Origin: Winogradskyella costae
GTDB taxonomy: Bacteria > Bacteroidota > Bacteroidia > Flavobacteriales > Flavobacteriaceae
Reading direction: 5' to 3'
DNA: 64,000 bases
NCBI RefSeq assembly: GCF_013403865.1
Contig: NZ_JABFDK010000004.1
Span: forward strand, 1-64,000
Every line of letters begins with the position of its first letter. Position 1 is the stretch's first letter. Under the pieces are notes generated by a model. The model saw nothing but the letters and a program-made list of their open reading frames with translations, made no database searches and was not told the DNA's origin. Below, one piece after another: positions 1 through 7,939 of the stretch. A program made the position numbers and the translations under genes.

Positions 1-80
1 TCTCTAATCTAAAACACGTTATAGTTCTCCTCTTTTTCTAGTTAAAGATATTTAATACAAACTAAAGAAACACGTTGCCT
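1..80 (+). repeat. possible decayed 3' end of an attC-like repeat; start of cassette 1
   Basis: The stretch ends in CACGTTGCCTGT (71-82). Complete copies of the dispersed repeat in this window end in a similar way, with a CA-rich L-box-like segment and then CACGTT or CCGTT. The nine bases GTTGCCTGT (74-82) are the exact reverse complement of ACAGGCAAC (719-727), which opens the next repeat after the following gene. This makes 75 the likely left edge of a cassette. The rest of the repeat body is not recognisable here, so this is a truncated or diverged copy. Confidence 0.4.
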
Positions 81-111
81 GTAATATGAAAATCAGAATC
101 TATAACAAAAA

Positions 112-705
112 ATGGAAGCCAAAAAAATATTAATAATAATTGGTGTAATATTACTCATCGTAATTGGGTGTTTATATTTCTACATGCGCGCACTTGGTTC
201 AATGTGGGTTGTTAACACGCCTGATAAAAGTCCTTATTTTATAACCACTAAACCAATAGTTGTGAATAATATACTTTTGCCAAAAGAAACAAAAATAACG
301 TATAAGAAACGTTACTTTTGGGAAAAGTATGAACAAAAAAAACCACTCAACGAGAAGGATATTACAAGTATTTCTTTAAAAGAAGGAAAAACAATAGATT
401 GGGCAGGAGTACCAATAACTTCTATTCATAAATTTTTTAATCCAGAAATTAAAGGGTTTTCTGTTTATGCCGATTTCGATAAGTTGAATAGTAATAAAAA
501 AACACGATTCTCTAATCTATGGTTAAGTTGTAATAATGATTTGGGAATAACTGTAGAAAACACAAATGATTGGTCTTTTAACAAAAATAATATTTTGGAT
601 ATAGAATCTTGTGGTGTAAATAATCAAAGGTATTTTAAAGAAGATAAAAATCAACAAAGCTTTTTAGATGAATTATATAGTCAACTAATGAAAATAAAAG
701 ATTAA
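112..705 (+). CDS. hypothetical membrane-anchored protein (cassette gene)
   Basis: The 197-residue protein is not assigned to a family. It has one strongly hydrophobic segment near the N-terminus (about residues 5-24) and then a polar domain, so it is probably a signal-anchored protein facing the periplasm. A Cys at about residue 20 sits in an I-G-C context, but the hydrophobic stretch continues past it, so I favour a membrane anchor over a lipoprotein. The gene starts 37 bases after the GTT core at 74-76. It is followed by an attC-like repeat whose opening bases are complementary to that core, so gene plus repeat behave as one cassette. The function is unknown. Confidence 0.65.
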   Translation: MEAKKILIIIGVILLIVIGCLYFYMRALGSMWVVNTPDKSPYFITTKPIVVNNILLPKETKITYKKRYFWEKYEQKKPLNEKDITSISLKEGKTIDWAGVPITSIHKFFNPEIKGFSVYADFDKLNSNKKTRFSNLWLSCNNDLGITVENTNDWSFNKNNILDIESCGVNNQRYFKEDKNQQSFLDELYSQLMKIKD

Positions 706-720
706 TGCAAAAATACTGAC

Positions 721-835
721 AGGCAACACCGTATATAATTTATTGCTGGCTTCTTGCCTACTTACAAAAATCCTCTCGGACTTTCTTGGTCGGTAATTAC
801 CTACTAAATTAGTTGCTTAAACCACGCAACAAATT
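721..835 (+). repeat. attC-like hairpin repeat 1 (3' end degraded)
   Basis: The copy begins with AGGCAAC (721-727) and carries the conserved body: ACCGTATATAATT, GCCTACTTAC, a small TCCT..CGGA palindrome at the tip, then CTAAATTAGTTGC and CACGCAAC. TTAGTTGC (about 808-816) can pair with the GCAAC that follows. The right-hand L-box and the closing GTT cannot be found, so this copy looks truncated. Its opening bases are complementary to 74-82 upstream of the preceding gene. Confidence 0.6.
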
Positions 836-900
836 TTGGATTTAAAAAAACAACAATCAATTAACAATGTATATTCTCAATTAACTGAGACTAAGGTATT

Positions 901-1317
901 ATGAAAATAAAAAATCTAAACTCATTTTATTATACAAGTTTAATATTGTATTTAATTTCGTTAACTCAAAATGCTTTTTATATTAATAATGAAAACGAAA
1001 ATCAAGGATATTTAATTCTAATTTTTGGATTCTATGCGATTTTTGGTGCTGGAGTATCTTGGTTAGCGAATATATTAATCTTATTTTCTTGGCTTTTTCG
1101 TCATAAAAAGTCGTCAATATACTTTAGCCTCTCAGCTTTGATTTTAGGTATTTCATTTTTATTCTTTGACAAAGTTGTTATGGGAACGAATAACAAATAT
1201 GAAATAATCACAGGCTATGATATCGGATATTATTGTTGGATATTAAGCTTTTTAGTTATGTTTATTGGAAATATTTTAAATTATAAAAAACGATTTGCCA
1301 ACACCATGTATAATTAA
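901..1317 (+). CDS. hypothetical four-helix membrane protein (cassette gene)
   Basis: A 138-residue protein made almost entirely of hydrophobic segments, at about residues 10-28, 38-62, 73-90 and 107-126. It is probably a four-pass inner-membrane protein of unknown function. I recognise no catalytic motif. The coding region runs into the next attC-like repeat: its last codons (F-A-N-T-M-Y-N) are encoded by the first 20 bases of the repeat. This happens often when a cassette gene ends inside its recombination site. The left cassette boundary is not visible because the preceding repeat has lost its 3' end. Confidence 0.6.
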   Translation: MKIKNLNSFYYTSLILYLISLTQNAFYINNENENQGYLILIFGFYAIFGAGVSWLANILILFSWLFRHKKSSIYFSLSALILGISFLFFDKVVMGTNNKYEIITGYDIGYYCWILSFLVMFIGNILNYKKRFANTMYN

Positions 1318-1456
1318 TTGATTTGTTCTTGCCTACTTTCGAATATTTCTGCGGAATTTTATCAGGTTCATAAATGTTTGCTAACTTAGTTCCTAAACCA
1401 CGCCACACCCGAGCGCAGCGCACAGACGAAGTAAACCATTTACAAACACGTTTTAA
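1296..1456 (+). repeat. attC-like hairpin repeat 2 (long subtype)
   Basis: The opening core is TGCCAAC (1296-1302), followed by GTATAATTAATTG, TTCTTGCCTACTT, a TCTGCGGAA tip, TTTGCTAACTTAGT and CCACGCCAC. Before the closing L-box there is an extra segment of about 25 bases containing GAGCGCAGCG and CAGACGAAG. The copy then ends AAACCATTTACAAACACGTT, with the GTT core at 1450-1452. The same extra segment occurs in repeat 3 and is absent from repeats 5 and 6, so at least two subtypes coexist. Confidence 0.65.
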
Positions 1457-1479
1457 TACCCAAAAACATTGAAAACTGA

Positions 1480-1560
1480 ATGAAATTAAAGAATGTAAAT
1501 TTGAAATTATCCTTTTTTGGAATATTAGTTTTAATGTTTTTGGAGTCTTGTAATAAATGA
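1480..1560 (+). pseudogene. truncated lipoprotein gene: signal peptide only
   Basis: An ATG at 1480 opens 26 codons: a short basic N-terminus (M-K-L-K), a hydrophobic core (SFFGILVLMFL) and a lipobox-like L-E-S-C, then a stop two codons later at 1558-1560. This is the N-terminal end of a Bacteroidota lipoprotein with the mature protein missing. It lies 28 bases after the GTT core of repeat 2, where a cassette gene would start, and abuts the end of the mdaB-like gene on the other strand. I infer that the original cassette gene was cut when the mdaB/lysR pair arrived or by a deletion. Confidence 0.5.
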
Positions 1561-1568
1561 ACAAAATT

Positions 1569-2165
1569 CTACAATTTAAGCTTGATTTCATTTAAAAATG
1601 TACTGTAATTATGTAACTCATAAGGAACATCGGCATTTTTTTCCATATCATGAAAATGATGTGTGGCTAATAATTCCATTCCTGTAAAAGCATTCATCTT
1701 ATGAAATCCAAACATCACTCCCTCATCTACACTTCTTTGATCAAAAAATTCATTGTCTAAAGTAAAAGCCGTTTTAGGAGCATTCCAACTTGTAGTCAAT
1801 ATATATTTCTTGCCGTGCATTAAACCACCAGTCCCGTAATTAATGTCTGGATTCTTTCTACTTCTACCATCACTGGCATAAATACCGTTTTGATGACCTT
1901 CCGTAAAAACATCATCTATATATTTTTTAAACCCAAAAGGTATTTGAAACCACCAAATTGGTGTATGATAAATCACAATATCAGCCCATTTAAATTTTTC
2001 AACTTCGTCCTTAGTGTTATAATTATCTCCTACTTGAGTAAATTTCACTTCAAATTCCTCACGCGTATCAAAATATGAAATAGTTTTATTGAAAAGTGTT
2101 TCGTTAAACCGTCCTCCTGAATGTGCAAATGGATGACTTCCATTAATTATAAATATATGTTTCAT
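1569..2165 (-). CDS. mdaB: NAD(P)H-dependent quinone oxidoreductase, MdaB-like
   Basis: A 198-residue flavodoxin-fold protein of the MdaB/NQO family, which reduces quinones by two electrons using a bound flavin and NAD(P)H. The sequence shows the N-terminal nucleotide/flavin loop (N-G-S-H-P-F near residue 10), the I-V-I-Y-H-T-P-I-W-W-F core (about 63-73) and the family-typical G-G-L-M-H-G-K-K-Y segment. Length is normal for MdaB. It is divergent from the LysR gene at 2259, with 93 bases between them holding promoters for both and a palindromic operator. I infer that the LysR protein controls this gene in response to a quinone or electrophile. The gene symbol is by family resemblance. Confidence 0.85.
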   Translation of the reverse strand: MKHIFIINGSHPFAHSGGRFNETLFNKTISYFDTREEFEVKFTQVGDNYNTKDEVEKFKWADIVIYHTPIWWFQIPFGFKKYIDDVFTEGHQNGIYASDGRSRKNPDINYGTGGLMHGKKYILTTSWNAPKTAFTLDNEFFDQRSVDEGVMFGFHKMNAFTGMELLATHHFHDMEKNADVPYELHNYSTFLNEIKLKL

Positions 2166-2187
2166 AAGTCTATTATTTTATTTTGGA

Positions 2188-2216
2188 CAAAATTAAAACG
2201 ATTAAACCTATTGCAA
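2188..2216 (-). promoter_or_regulatory. mdaB promoter, TTG-N18-TAATTTTG
   Basis: On the minus strand the sequence reads TTG (2216-2214), 18 bases, then TAATTTTG (2195-2188). This fits the Flavobacterium -33/-7 consensus TTG...TAnnTTTG. The element ends 23 bases before the mdaB start codon. Confidence 0.5.
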
Positions 2217-2220
2217 AAAT

Positions 2221-2243
2221 AATACAAATCATACCTTTGTATT
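2221..2243. promoter_or_regulatory. palindromic operator in the lysR-mdaB divergent region
   Basis: AATACAAA (2221-2228) and TTTGTATT (2236-2243) form a perfect 8-base inverted repeat with a 7-base spacer. Its second half overlaps TACCTTTG (2232-2239), a match to the TAnnTTTG -7 element of the rightward lysR gene. It lies just upstream of the -33 element of mdaB. This is where a LysR-type protein would repress itself and activate the divergent gene. Confidence 0.55.
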
Positions 2244-2258
2244 AATTTATTAATAGTT

Positions 2259-3161
2259 ATGGTGAATTTAGAATGGTATAGAACGTTTAAAGAAATATAT
2301 GAAAACGGAACTCTAACAAAAGCGTCCATAGCACTGTATGCCTCACAACCAGGTGTAAGTGTTCATTTAAATGCTTTAGAAGCCTATGTTGGTAAAAAAC
2401 TATTTGAACGTACGTCGAGAAAAATGATTCCAACGGAAGACGGTAAATTTTTATATGAATACATTATTGAATCATTAAAAAAACTTGAGATTGCCGAACA
2501 GCATTTTAAAAAAACAACGCAAGAAAAGAATCCATCCTTAAATATTGGCATGTGCTCTGAAATGTTTCAATTGATTATTGAACCCGAAATTCCAAAATTA
2601 GACTTTGATTTAGTAGCCCGATTTGGGGCACATACAGATTTAATAAAAGACCTCAACAATGGTATTTTAGATTTAGTGATAACCCCTGAAAAACAGAATG
2701 AAAAAAAGTCATTAGTAGCATATGTGCCATTTTCAAAAGAAAGAATCGTTTTAATAGCAGGAACTAAAACAGATACAACAACAATACAAAAACATATTAA
2801 AGCAAAAGATCTCATTAAATTAGAGAATGAACTGCTGCAAAACATTTGGTATAGTTCCTCAAACGAAATGGAACATTTTAGGCGTTTTTGGTTTGATAAT
2901 TTTAAGAAGAAACCCGCTTTCAAGCCCAACTATATTTTACCAAATCTTACATCTATTATCAGATGTTTAAACAATGGTAACGGATTAGCATTAGTTCCAG
3001 ATTTTTTATGTCGAGAAGAAGTTTTAAGAAACGAAATAAATGTAGTTTGGGAAGGCAAAGTAAAAACGGAAAACACCTTATATTTTGCATCAAGAACGGA
3101 TTTAAAATACAAAAAGGAAATAGATACAATTAAAAATATATTTACCTCAAAAATGAAATAA
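2259..3161 (+). CDS. LysR-family transcriptional regulator
   Basis: A 300-residue LysR-type regulator of usual length. The N-terminal winged helix-turn-helix covers about residues 1-60, with the typical N-G-T-L-T-K-A-S ... S-Q-P-G-V-S-V-H-L-N-A-L-E pattern. A linker helix and a periplasmic-binding-protein-like effector domain follow (about 90-295). It is transcribed away from the MdaB-like reductase, and the shared 93-base gap holds a perfect palindrome overlapping its own -7 element. This suggests autorepression plus control of the reductase. The effector is not predictable. Confidence 0.9.
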   Translation: MVNLEWYRTFKEIYENGTLTKASIALYASQPGVSVHLNALEAYVGKKLFERTSRKMIPTEDGKFLYEYIIESLKKLEIAEQHFKKTTQEKNPSLNIGMCSEMFQLIIEPEIPKLDFDLVARFGAHTDLIKDLNNGILDLVITPEKQNEKKSLVAYVPFSKERIVLIAGTKTDTTTIQKHIKAKDLIKLENELLQNIWYSSSNEMEHFRRFWFDNFKKKPAFKPNYILPNLTSIIRCLNNGNGLALVPDFLCREEVLRNEINVVWEGKVKTENTLYFASRTDLKYKKEIDTIKNIFTSKMK

Positions 3162-3164
3162 ACC

Positions 3165-3324
3165 CAGTACAAAAATGCATATATTTAATTACTAGGTTCT
3201 AGCCTGCTTACAAACATTCCTGCGGAATATTCTATTCAGTTTTATTTGCTAATTTAGTGACTTAAACACGCAACACCCAAGCGCAGCGATCAGACGAAGC
3301 AAACCATATGCTAAACCGTGGTGT
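3165..3324 (+). repeat. attC-like hairpin repeat 3 (long subtype, diverged cores)
   Basis: The body is clear: ATATTTAATTAC, GTTCTAGCCTGCTTAC, the perfect tip TTCCTGCGGAA, TTTTATTTGCTAATTTAGT, AACACGCAAC, then the extra GCGCAGCG...CAGACGAAG segment and AAACCATATGC. The opening AAC is replaced by ACAAAAATGC, and the closing core reads CCGTGG instead of CCGTT. Both crossover cores have therefore drifted, and this copy may no longer recombine. Confidence 0.6.
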
Positions 3325-3439
3325 GTAATTACCACTCAAACCAAAAAGTATACAACATTCGAAAATCCGTATAAAGTATTTAAGCTACTTACAACCGACC
3401 TTTGTCTTATAATTTCGATTATTAAATAATAGACAAAAA

Positions 3440-4384
3440 ATGAATACAAATCAATTTGGTAAAAAAGGGTGGACACCAGACAGAATTGGAGACTTGAATG
3501 GTAAAACATACGTCATCACGGGAACTACAAGCGGAACAGGTTTTGAAGCCACGAAAATATTGCTGTCCAAAGGTGCAAAAGTGGTCATGCTAAATCGAAA
3601 CCTAAATAAAGCAGCAGACACCATTAAAACTTTAAAACAAGAACTTGGTAATCATATAGACGTTGCAAATATTGTAATGGATTTATCAGTACAAGCTTCT
3701 GTAAAAAAAGCAGCTGAAGAAGTATTAAAAACAGTTTCTCAAATAGATGCTCTTATTTGCAATGCAGCAATTGCACAAGTACCTAAACAGACGCTAACTG
3801 TAGATGGTTGGGAAAGTCAAATGGGAACAAACTATTACGGAAATTGGACATTGCAAGCTTTATTGTTCCCACTTATTGAAAAATCTAAAGGACGAATTGT
3901 AACTGTTGGGAGTATGGGTTATGATATGGGCATCAAAACGATAAAATTTGATGACTTGAATTGGGATAATGACTACACACCTAATAATGCATACAGTCAA
4001 AGTAAATTGGCTCAAATAATGTCTATGTACGAATTACAAGACAGATTGAAAAAAGCAGGAAAAACAGAGGTAAAAGCATACGCTTGTCATCCAGGAGCCT
4101 CAAGAACAAACCTAATAAGTACAAGCGGAAGTGTAATGATGCGGATGATGTTTTACCTAATGATGCCTTTAACACAATCAGCTGAAAAAGGGGCTTATCC
4201 ACAATTGATGTGTGCCACAGAACCAAATTTAGACCAAAGCGGTTTTTATGGACCAACAGGAAGAAGCAATTGGGTTGGTCCTGTAGGAGCACACAAAATA
4301 GAACCACACGCTAAAGATAAAGCAGTTTCCAAAAGGCTATGGGAACTTTCAGAAAAAGAAACAGGTGTAAAATGGAATATCTAA
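3440..4384 (+). CDS. short-chain dehydrogenase/reductase (SDR)
   Basis: A 314-residue NAD(P)-dependent oxidoreductase with a Rossmann fold. The cofactor loop T-G-T-T-S-G-T-G is at about residues 27-34, C-N-A-A near 106, and the catalytic Tyr-Lys pair in A-Y-S-Q-S-K near 185-190. A serine in V-G-S-M lies about 35 residues earlier. The size and extended C-terminus resemble protochlorophyllide reductase/retinol dehydrogenase-like SDRs, but the substrate cannot be told. It is followed after nine bases by an AraC regulator, so the two form an operon. The same pairing recurs with paralogues at 11978-14014. Confidence 0.88.
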   Translation: MNTNQFGKKGWTPDRIGDLNGKTYVITGTTSGTGFEATKILLSKGAKVVMLNRNLNKAADTIKTLKQELGNHIDVANIVMDLSVQASVKKAAEEVLKTVSQIDALICNAAIAQVPKQTLTVDGWESQMGTNYYGNWTLQALLFPLIEKSKGRIVTVGSMGYDMGIKTIKFDDLNWDNDYTPNNAYSQSKLAQIMSMYELQDRLKKAGKTEVKAYACHPGASRTNLISTSGSVMMRMMFYLMMPLTQSAEKGAYPQLMCATEPNLDQSGFYGPTGRSNWVGPVGAHKIEPHAKDKAVSKRLWELSEKETGVKWNI

Positions 4385-4393
4385 ATTTGTATT

Positions 4394-5305
4394 ATGCAAC
4401 ATTTTAAAACACTGTCATCGTATTTAGATTATTTAGGGCTTCCTCGGCCGGAACATCCTATGTTGAGTATTTTCAACTCAAAAGGCGAAGGTTATTTACC
4501 TTGTCCAAGAGAAAGTTCCCCACCAATTACTAATGATTGCTACTCTATTAGTTTTAAAAAATATGTGAAGGGTGATTTAAATTATGGACGCACAAAATAT
4601 GATTTCACTAATGGCGCTTTAATTTTCATCGCACCAAGACAAGTCCTACAATGGGACAGCAGCGTAGTTTTTGAACAAAAAGGCTTTTCGATAAACTTTC
4701 ACGAAGATTTTTTGAAAGGAACAGAATTGGCTCAACAAATTAAAAAACATGGTTTCTTCTCATATGCCGTAAATGAAGCTTTACACCTTTCGCCTAAAGA
4801 AGAAAAACAGATAGAATCTATTGTTGAAAATATTGAAATTGAGTATCAAAATAACCAAGATGCTTTTAGCAAAGACATCATCATTTCGCAATTGGACACT
4901 TTACTAAAATATGCCAATCGTTTCTATGAAAGGCAATTTTTAAATAGGAAAGAAATATCGAACGACTTGTTAGAGCAATTCAATAAGCATTTAACTGAAT
5001 ATTTTGAATCTGGACAGTTGCAAGAAAAAGGTATTCCAAGTATAGAACAAGTCGCAAATCAACTATCGGTTTCTCAGCGATACTTAAGTGATACTTTGAA
5101 AAAGGAAACAGGTAAAACGACTACCGAACATTTACACTTACACTTAATAGATGAGGCGAAAAATATACTATTACAACCCAATAAAAGTATTTCAGAAGTG
5201 GCTTACGAATTAGGATTTGAATATCCACCCTATTTTTCGAGACTATTCAAAAAGAAAGAAGGAATAAGTCCAACAGAATATAGAGAAAAATATAAATTAA
5301 ATTAA
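4394..5305 (+). CDS. AraC-family transcriptional regulator
   Basis: A 303-residue AraC/XylS-type regulator. The N-terminal about 180 residues form a sensor domain. The C-terminal about 100 residues carry two helix-turn-helix units, ending in the family signature I-S-E-V-A-Y-E-L-G-F-E ... F-S-R-L-F-K-K-K-E-G-I-S-P-T-E-Y-R. It is clearly paralogous to the regulator at 13100-14014: both have an N-Y-G-x-x-K-Y-D-F block, a V-N-E-A-L block and a Y-E-R-Q-F block. It sits directly behind an SDR gene and just before a small membrane protein (4-base gap), so it probably controls this three-gene operon. Confidence 0.9.
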   Translation: MQHFKTLSSYLDYLGLPRPEHPMLSIFNSKGEGYLPCPRESSPPITNDCYSISFKKYVKGDLNYGRTKYDFTNGALIFIAPRQVLQWDSSVVFEQKGFSINFHEDFLKGTELAQQIKKHGFFSYAVNEALHLSPKEEKQIESIVENIEIEYQNNQDAFSKDIIISQLDTLLKYANRFYERQFLNRKEISNDLLEQFNKHLTEYFESGQLQEKGIPSIEQVANQLSVSQRYLSDTLKKETGKTTTEHLHLHLIDEAKNILLQPNKSISEVAYELGFEYPPYFSRLFKKKEGISPTEYREKYKLN

Positions 5306-5308
5306 ACG

Positions 5309-5839
5309 ATGGAACTATTAAAATTAGCGACAGAATGGGCAAAAGCCGAAGTATTTTCAACACGTTTTTTTATCTTATTTGCGATAGGATTTTTAATCGC
5401 AAGTGTTGGATTTTGGCAATTAGGAAAAACAGATTTAGCCAAGGCTTATATCATTCCAACCTTGGTAGCAGGTGTATTATTGATGACTATAGGAATTGGT
5501 TTACTTTTCACCAATAAATCAAGAATTACCGAATTTAAAAAAGCATTTAACGCGGATAAAGTAGCCTTTTATCAGTCAGAAATAGAACGTACCGAAAGCA
5601 CTTTAAAAGAATACACAGTGGTATTTAAAGTAATTCCAATCCTTATTATCATTGCAACCTCACTGATCCTATTCGTCAATATACCAACATGGAGAGCAAT
5701 TAGCATTACAACAATTGCTATGCTGATAATTATATTATTGGTCGATGGAACTGCACATTCGAGAATTGAAGTTTACCATAAAGAATTAAAATTTTTGAAT
5801 AATATAAACCAGAAACAATCACTTAAAGGTGATTTTTAA
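5309..5839 (+). CDS. four-helix membrane protein behind the SDR/AraC pair
   Basis: A 176-residue protein with hydrophobic segments at about residues 20-38, 47-68, 106-124 and 130-148 and a charged, probably coiled loop between the second and third (about 70-100). No family is recognised. It begins 3 bases after the AraC stop codon, which indicates co-transcription and probably translational coupling. Its last codons overlap an open reading frame that encodes the tail of an alpha/beta hydrolase, so the end of this gene may be a rearrangement junction. Confidence 0.7.
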   Translation: MELLKLATEWAKAEVFSTRFFILFAIGFLIASVGFWQLGKTDLAKAYIIPTLVAGVLLMTIGIGLLFTNKSRITEFKKAFNADKVAFYQSEIERTESTLKEYTVVFKVIPILIIIATSLILFVNIPTWRAISITTIAMLIIILLVDGTAHSRIEVYHKELKFLNNINQKQSLKGDF

Positions 5840-6114
5840 AAACAGTTAATCCTAAAGAATCTTACAATAAAAAATTGATCATTTTATTGGGAGAATTAGA
5901 TAATGACAGTAGTTTAGGAACCTTCAGAACAACCGATTTAGCCATGGAACAAGGAGCACATAGACTAGAACGTGGAACGACGTTTTATAATCAAAATAAG
6001 GAATTAAAAACTAAAAACGATTGGACTTTTAATTGGAAAATGGACACTATCAAAGGTGTACGTCACGACTATAAGGAAATGTCTAAAAGTGCAATCGTAT
6101 GGATAAAAAACTAA
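5833..6114 (+). pseudogene. C-terminal fragment of an alpha/beta hydrolase
   Basis: After a stop at 5830-5832 the frame is open to 6114 with no ATG near the start. The product matches my memory of the C-terminal part of a flavobacterial alpha/beta-hydrolase family: a strand with the acid residue (L-L-G-E-L-D-N-D), a T-F-R-T-T-D-L-A-M-E-Q-G-x-H-R-L-E-R-G block and, near the end, G-V-R-H-D-Y carrying the catalytic His. The N-terminal two thirds, including the nucleophile, are missing. A TTG at 5875 could start translation, but I read this as a decayed gene. Confidence 0.6.
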
Positions 6115-6737
6115 CTTAAGAAGTACTGTGGCTCAAAATAAATTAAAACAAAGTCGCAATCGCTTAACCTCTACAAACATTTCAAAACCGCAATACCAAC
6201 ACTCCCTTTATCATTTAAAACATATAGAGCTCCATCAACCTCTTGGTAAAACCGCATACCAAGCACACACAGCGCAGTACCAAGACCACTAGGTAAAGTA
6301 GCAGGCCCTAAAGTCACCGTTGAACCAGTATAAGAACGATCTAAAACCAAAGGAGGTGCCAAATGCAGAGCATAATTTTTCAGGTGTACAATATCATGTC
6401 AGAATAAAACTCAAAGTTGTTGAGAAAAATTTCAGTTTTTATAGTATTGGAGTAAAAGAAGATTCTAAAATAAATTAGAAGGTTATTGTATTCAAATTCT
6501 ATCAGACAGATACCACGATTCATCTATCTTAATTGATCTAATAATTAGCAAAAAAAAGCATGAATTATATACTGTGGACACCGCTGTATTTAATTCATAG
6601 TAAATTCTCAACAACTATCAAAAACCCTCAGAGGTTCTACACTCAATAAATCTGAGTCTACTACGTTATTATTTAGTAAATTAGGTGCTGTAAAAAATCA
6701 AACAACGCATTCTTAAAAACATTAGCTTCAGCATCAT
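6115..6737. other. gene graveyard: remnants between the hydrolase tail and the Crp-like gene
   Basis: This 623-base stretch has no intact gene. It contains the C-terminal fragment listed at 6171-6378 (minus strand). On the plus strand there is an open tail of about 33 codons ending at 6478 (S-G-V-Q-Y-H-V-R-I-K ...). A second open tail of 39 codons runs 6484-6600 (Y-C-I-Q-I-L-S-D-R-Y ...). Neither tail has a start codon in a sensible position, and both look like 3' ends of lost genes. I see no attC-like repeat here. Confidence 0.45.
6171..6378 (-). pseudogene. C-terminal fragment of the 14234-14983 gene family
   Basis: The frame encodes about the last 69 residues of the protein intact at 14234-14983: N-Y-A-L-H-L-A-P-P-L-V-L-D-R-S-Y ... 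V-G-I-A-V-L-K-C-L, ending at the same residue. By eye the DNA agrees at roughly nine bases in ten. The match stops abruptly near 6378 and unrelated sequence follows, so the rest of the gene has been deleted or was never copied. Confidence 0.7.
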
Positions 6738-7274
6738 ATGAATCCTATGTCTAATTTTATTAAACGAATCAATAAAGAAAATCTTTGGGACAAAGCCATT
6801 GAATTAGAGCGCAACGACTACTTAAAAACAAGAGGAACTAGCGACACCAATATCTACTTAGTCATACATGGAAGCTTAAGAATTTTTGTGATCGACAAAA
6901 ATGAAGAACACACAATTAGATTCGGTTATAAAGATAATTTAATCGCTGCTCTAGATTCATTTTTAAATGAGCAACCTTCGGATTTATATATACAAGCGCT
7001 TAAAAAAACCAAAGTAAAAGTTATTAATAAAGCGAAGTTTAAATCATTTATGATGTCGTCTCCAGAGAATCAAAACATTTGGATGTCGATATTAGAAAAT
7101 TTGGTATTACAACAAATGGAAAGAGAAAGAGACATCCTTACATCATCTCCTGTTGAACGTTACAATCGCGTTTTAAAAAGAAGCCCACAGCTATTTCAAG
7201 AAATACCTAATAAACATATTGCGTCCTATCTAAGAATGACACCCGAAACATTATCAAGAATTAAAAAATCTTAA
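6738..7274 (+). CDS. Crp/Fnr-family transcriptional regulator (small)
   Basis: A 178-residue protein with an N-terminal cyclic-nucleotide-binding-type beta-roll (about 25-115, with Y-L-V-I-H-G-S-L-R-I-F) and a short C-terminal helix-turn-helix ending I-A-S-Y-L-R-M-T-P-E-T-L-S-R-I-K. This short Crp-like layout is common in Bacteroidota and often stands next to the gene it controls. The following gene is a DinB-family protein, its likely partner. ATG 6738 is used; an in-frame ATG at 6747 is an alternative. Confidence 0.85.
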   Translation: MNPMSNFIKRINKENLWDKAIELERNDYLKTRGTSDTNIYLVIHGSLRIFVIDKNEEHTIRFGYKDNLIAALDSFLNEQPSDLYIQALKKTKVKVINKAKFKSFMMSSPENQNIWMSILENLVLQQMERERDILTSSPVERYNRVLKRSPQLFQEIPNKHIASYLRMTPETLSRIKKS

Positions 7275-7330
7275 TTTCAATCAATTTTTAAAACAAATTA
7301 TCTATTCAAATTTGCATTAAAATAAAAACC

Positions 7331-7894
7331 ATGGCCATAGCTTCTCAAAAATTATTGCAAAACTTATTAAAAATCACGCAAGAAAACTGCACGGCTTCAG
7401 AAAATTTAAAAACGCAGCCAACAGCTATATTAAATTGGAAACAAGACCCTAAGTGCTGGAGCGTCTTAGAATGTATAGAACACTTAAATAGATATGGCGA
7501 TTTTTATTTACCAGAAATAACCACTAAAATAAAGACAGCGCAACCTAAACGCTCAGAACTATTTAAAGGCAATTGGCTAGGATCATATTTTAGTAAATCG
7601 GTGTCCTACTCCGAGACCTTAAATAAAATGAAGACGTTTAAATCTATGAACCCTTTAAATTCTGAACTAAATAGTCAGACCTTAGAAAAGTTTATAAACC
7701 AGCAACATCAAATCATCGGGCTTTTAGAACAATCTAAAAACATCGATCTAGACAAAACCAAAACTGCTATTTCAATTTCAACATTAATTAAACTAAGACT
7801 GGGAGACACATTTAAAGTGCTTGTATATCATAACGAAAGGCACATCAAACAAGCAGAACAGACATTAAAAAAAGCTGTAATTAATAACCTTTAG
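7331..7894 (+). CDS. DinB-superfamily protein
   Basis: A 187-residue four-helix-bundle protein of the DinB/YfiT superfamily, which binds a divalent metal through three histidines. Two are visible in context: E-H-L-N near residue 51 and H-N-E-R-H near 173-177. W-S-V-L-E-C-I-E-H is the usual start of the first metal helix. Members often act as thiol transferases (with bacillithiol in this phylum) or have unknown roles, and bshA is present elsewhere in this window. It follows a Crp-like regulator by 56 bases, a common pairing. Confidence 0.75.
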   Translation: MAIASQKLLQNLLKITQENCTASENLKTQPTAILNWKQDPKCWSVLECIEHLNRYGDFYLPEITTKIKTAQPKRSELFKGNWLGSYFSKSVSYSETLNKMKTFKSMNPLNSELNSQTLEKFINQQHQIIGLLEQSKNIDLDKTKTAISISTLIKLRLGDTFKVLVYHNERHIKQAEQTLKKAVINNL

Positions 7895-7939
7895 AAACTT
7901 CACCTTAGTATAGTAAACCTAATAAATAAAAATCAATCA

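Noticed and set aside
1262..1591. Minus-strand frame of 109 codons across repeat 2
   Set aside because: It reads through the antisense of the repeat and the lipoprotein remnant. The composition is not protein-like and it overlaps the end of the mdaB-like gene.
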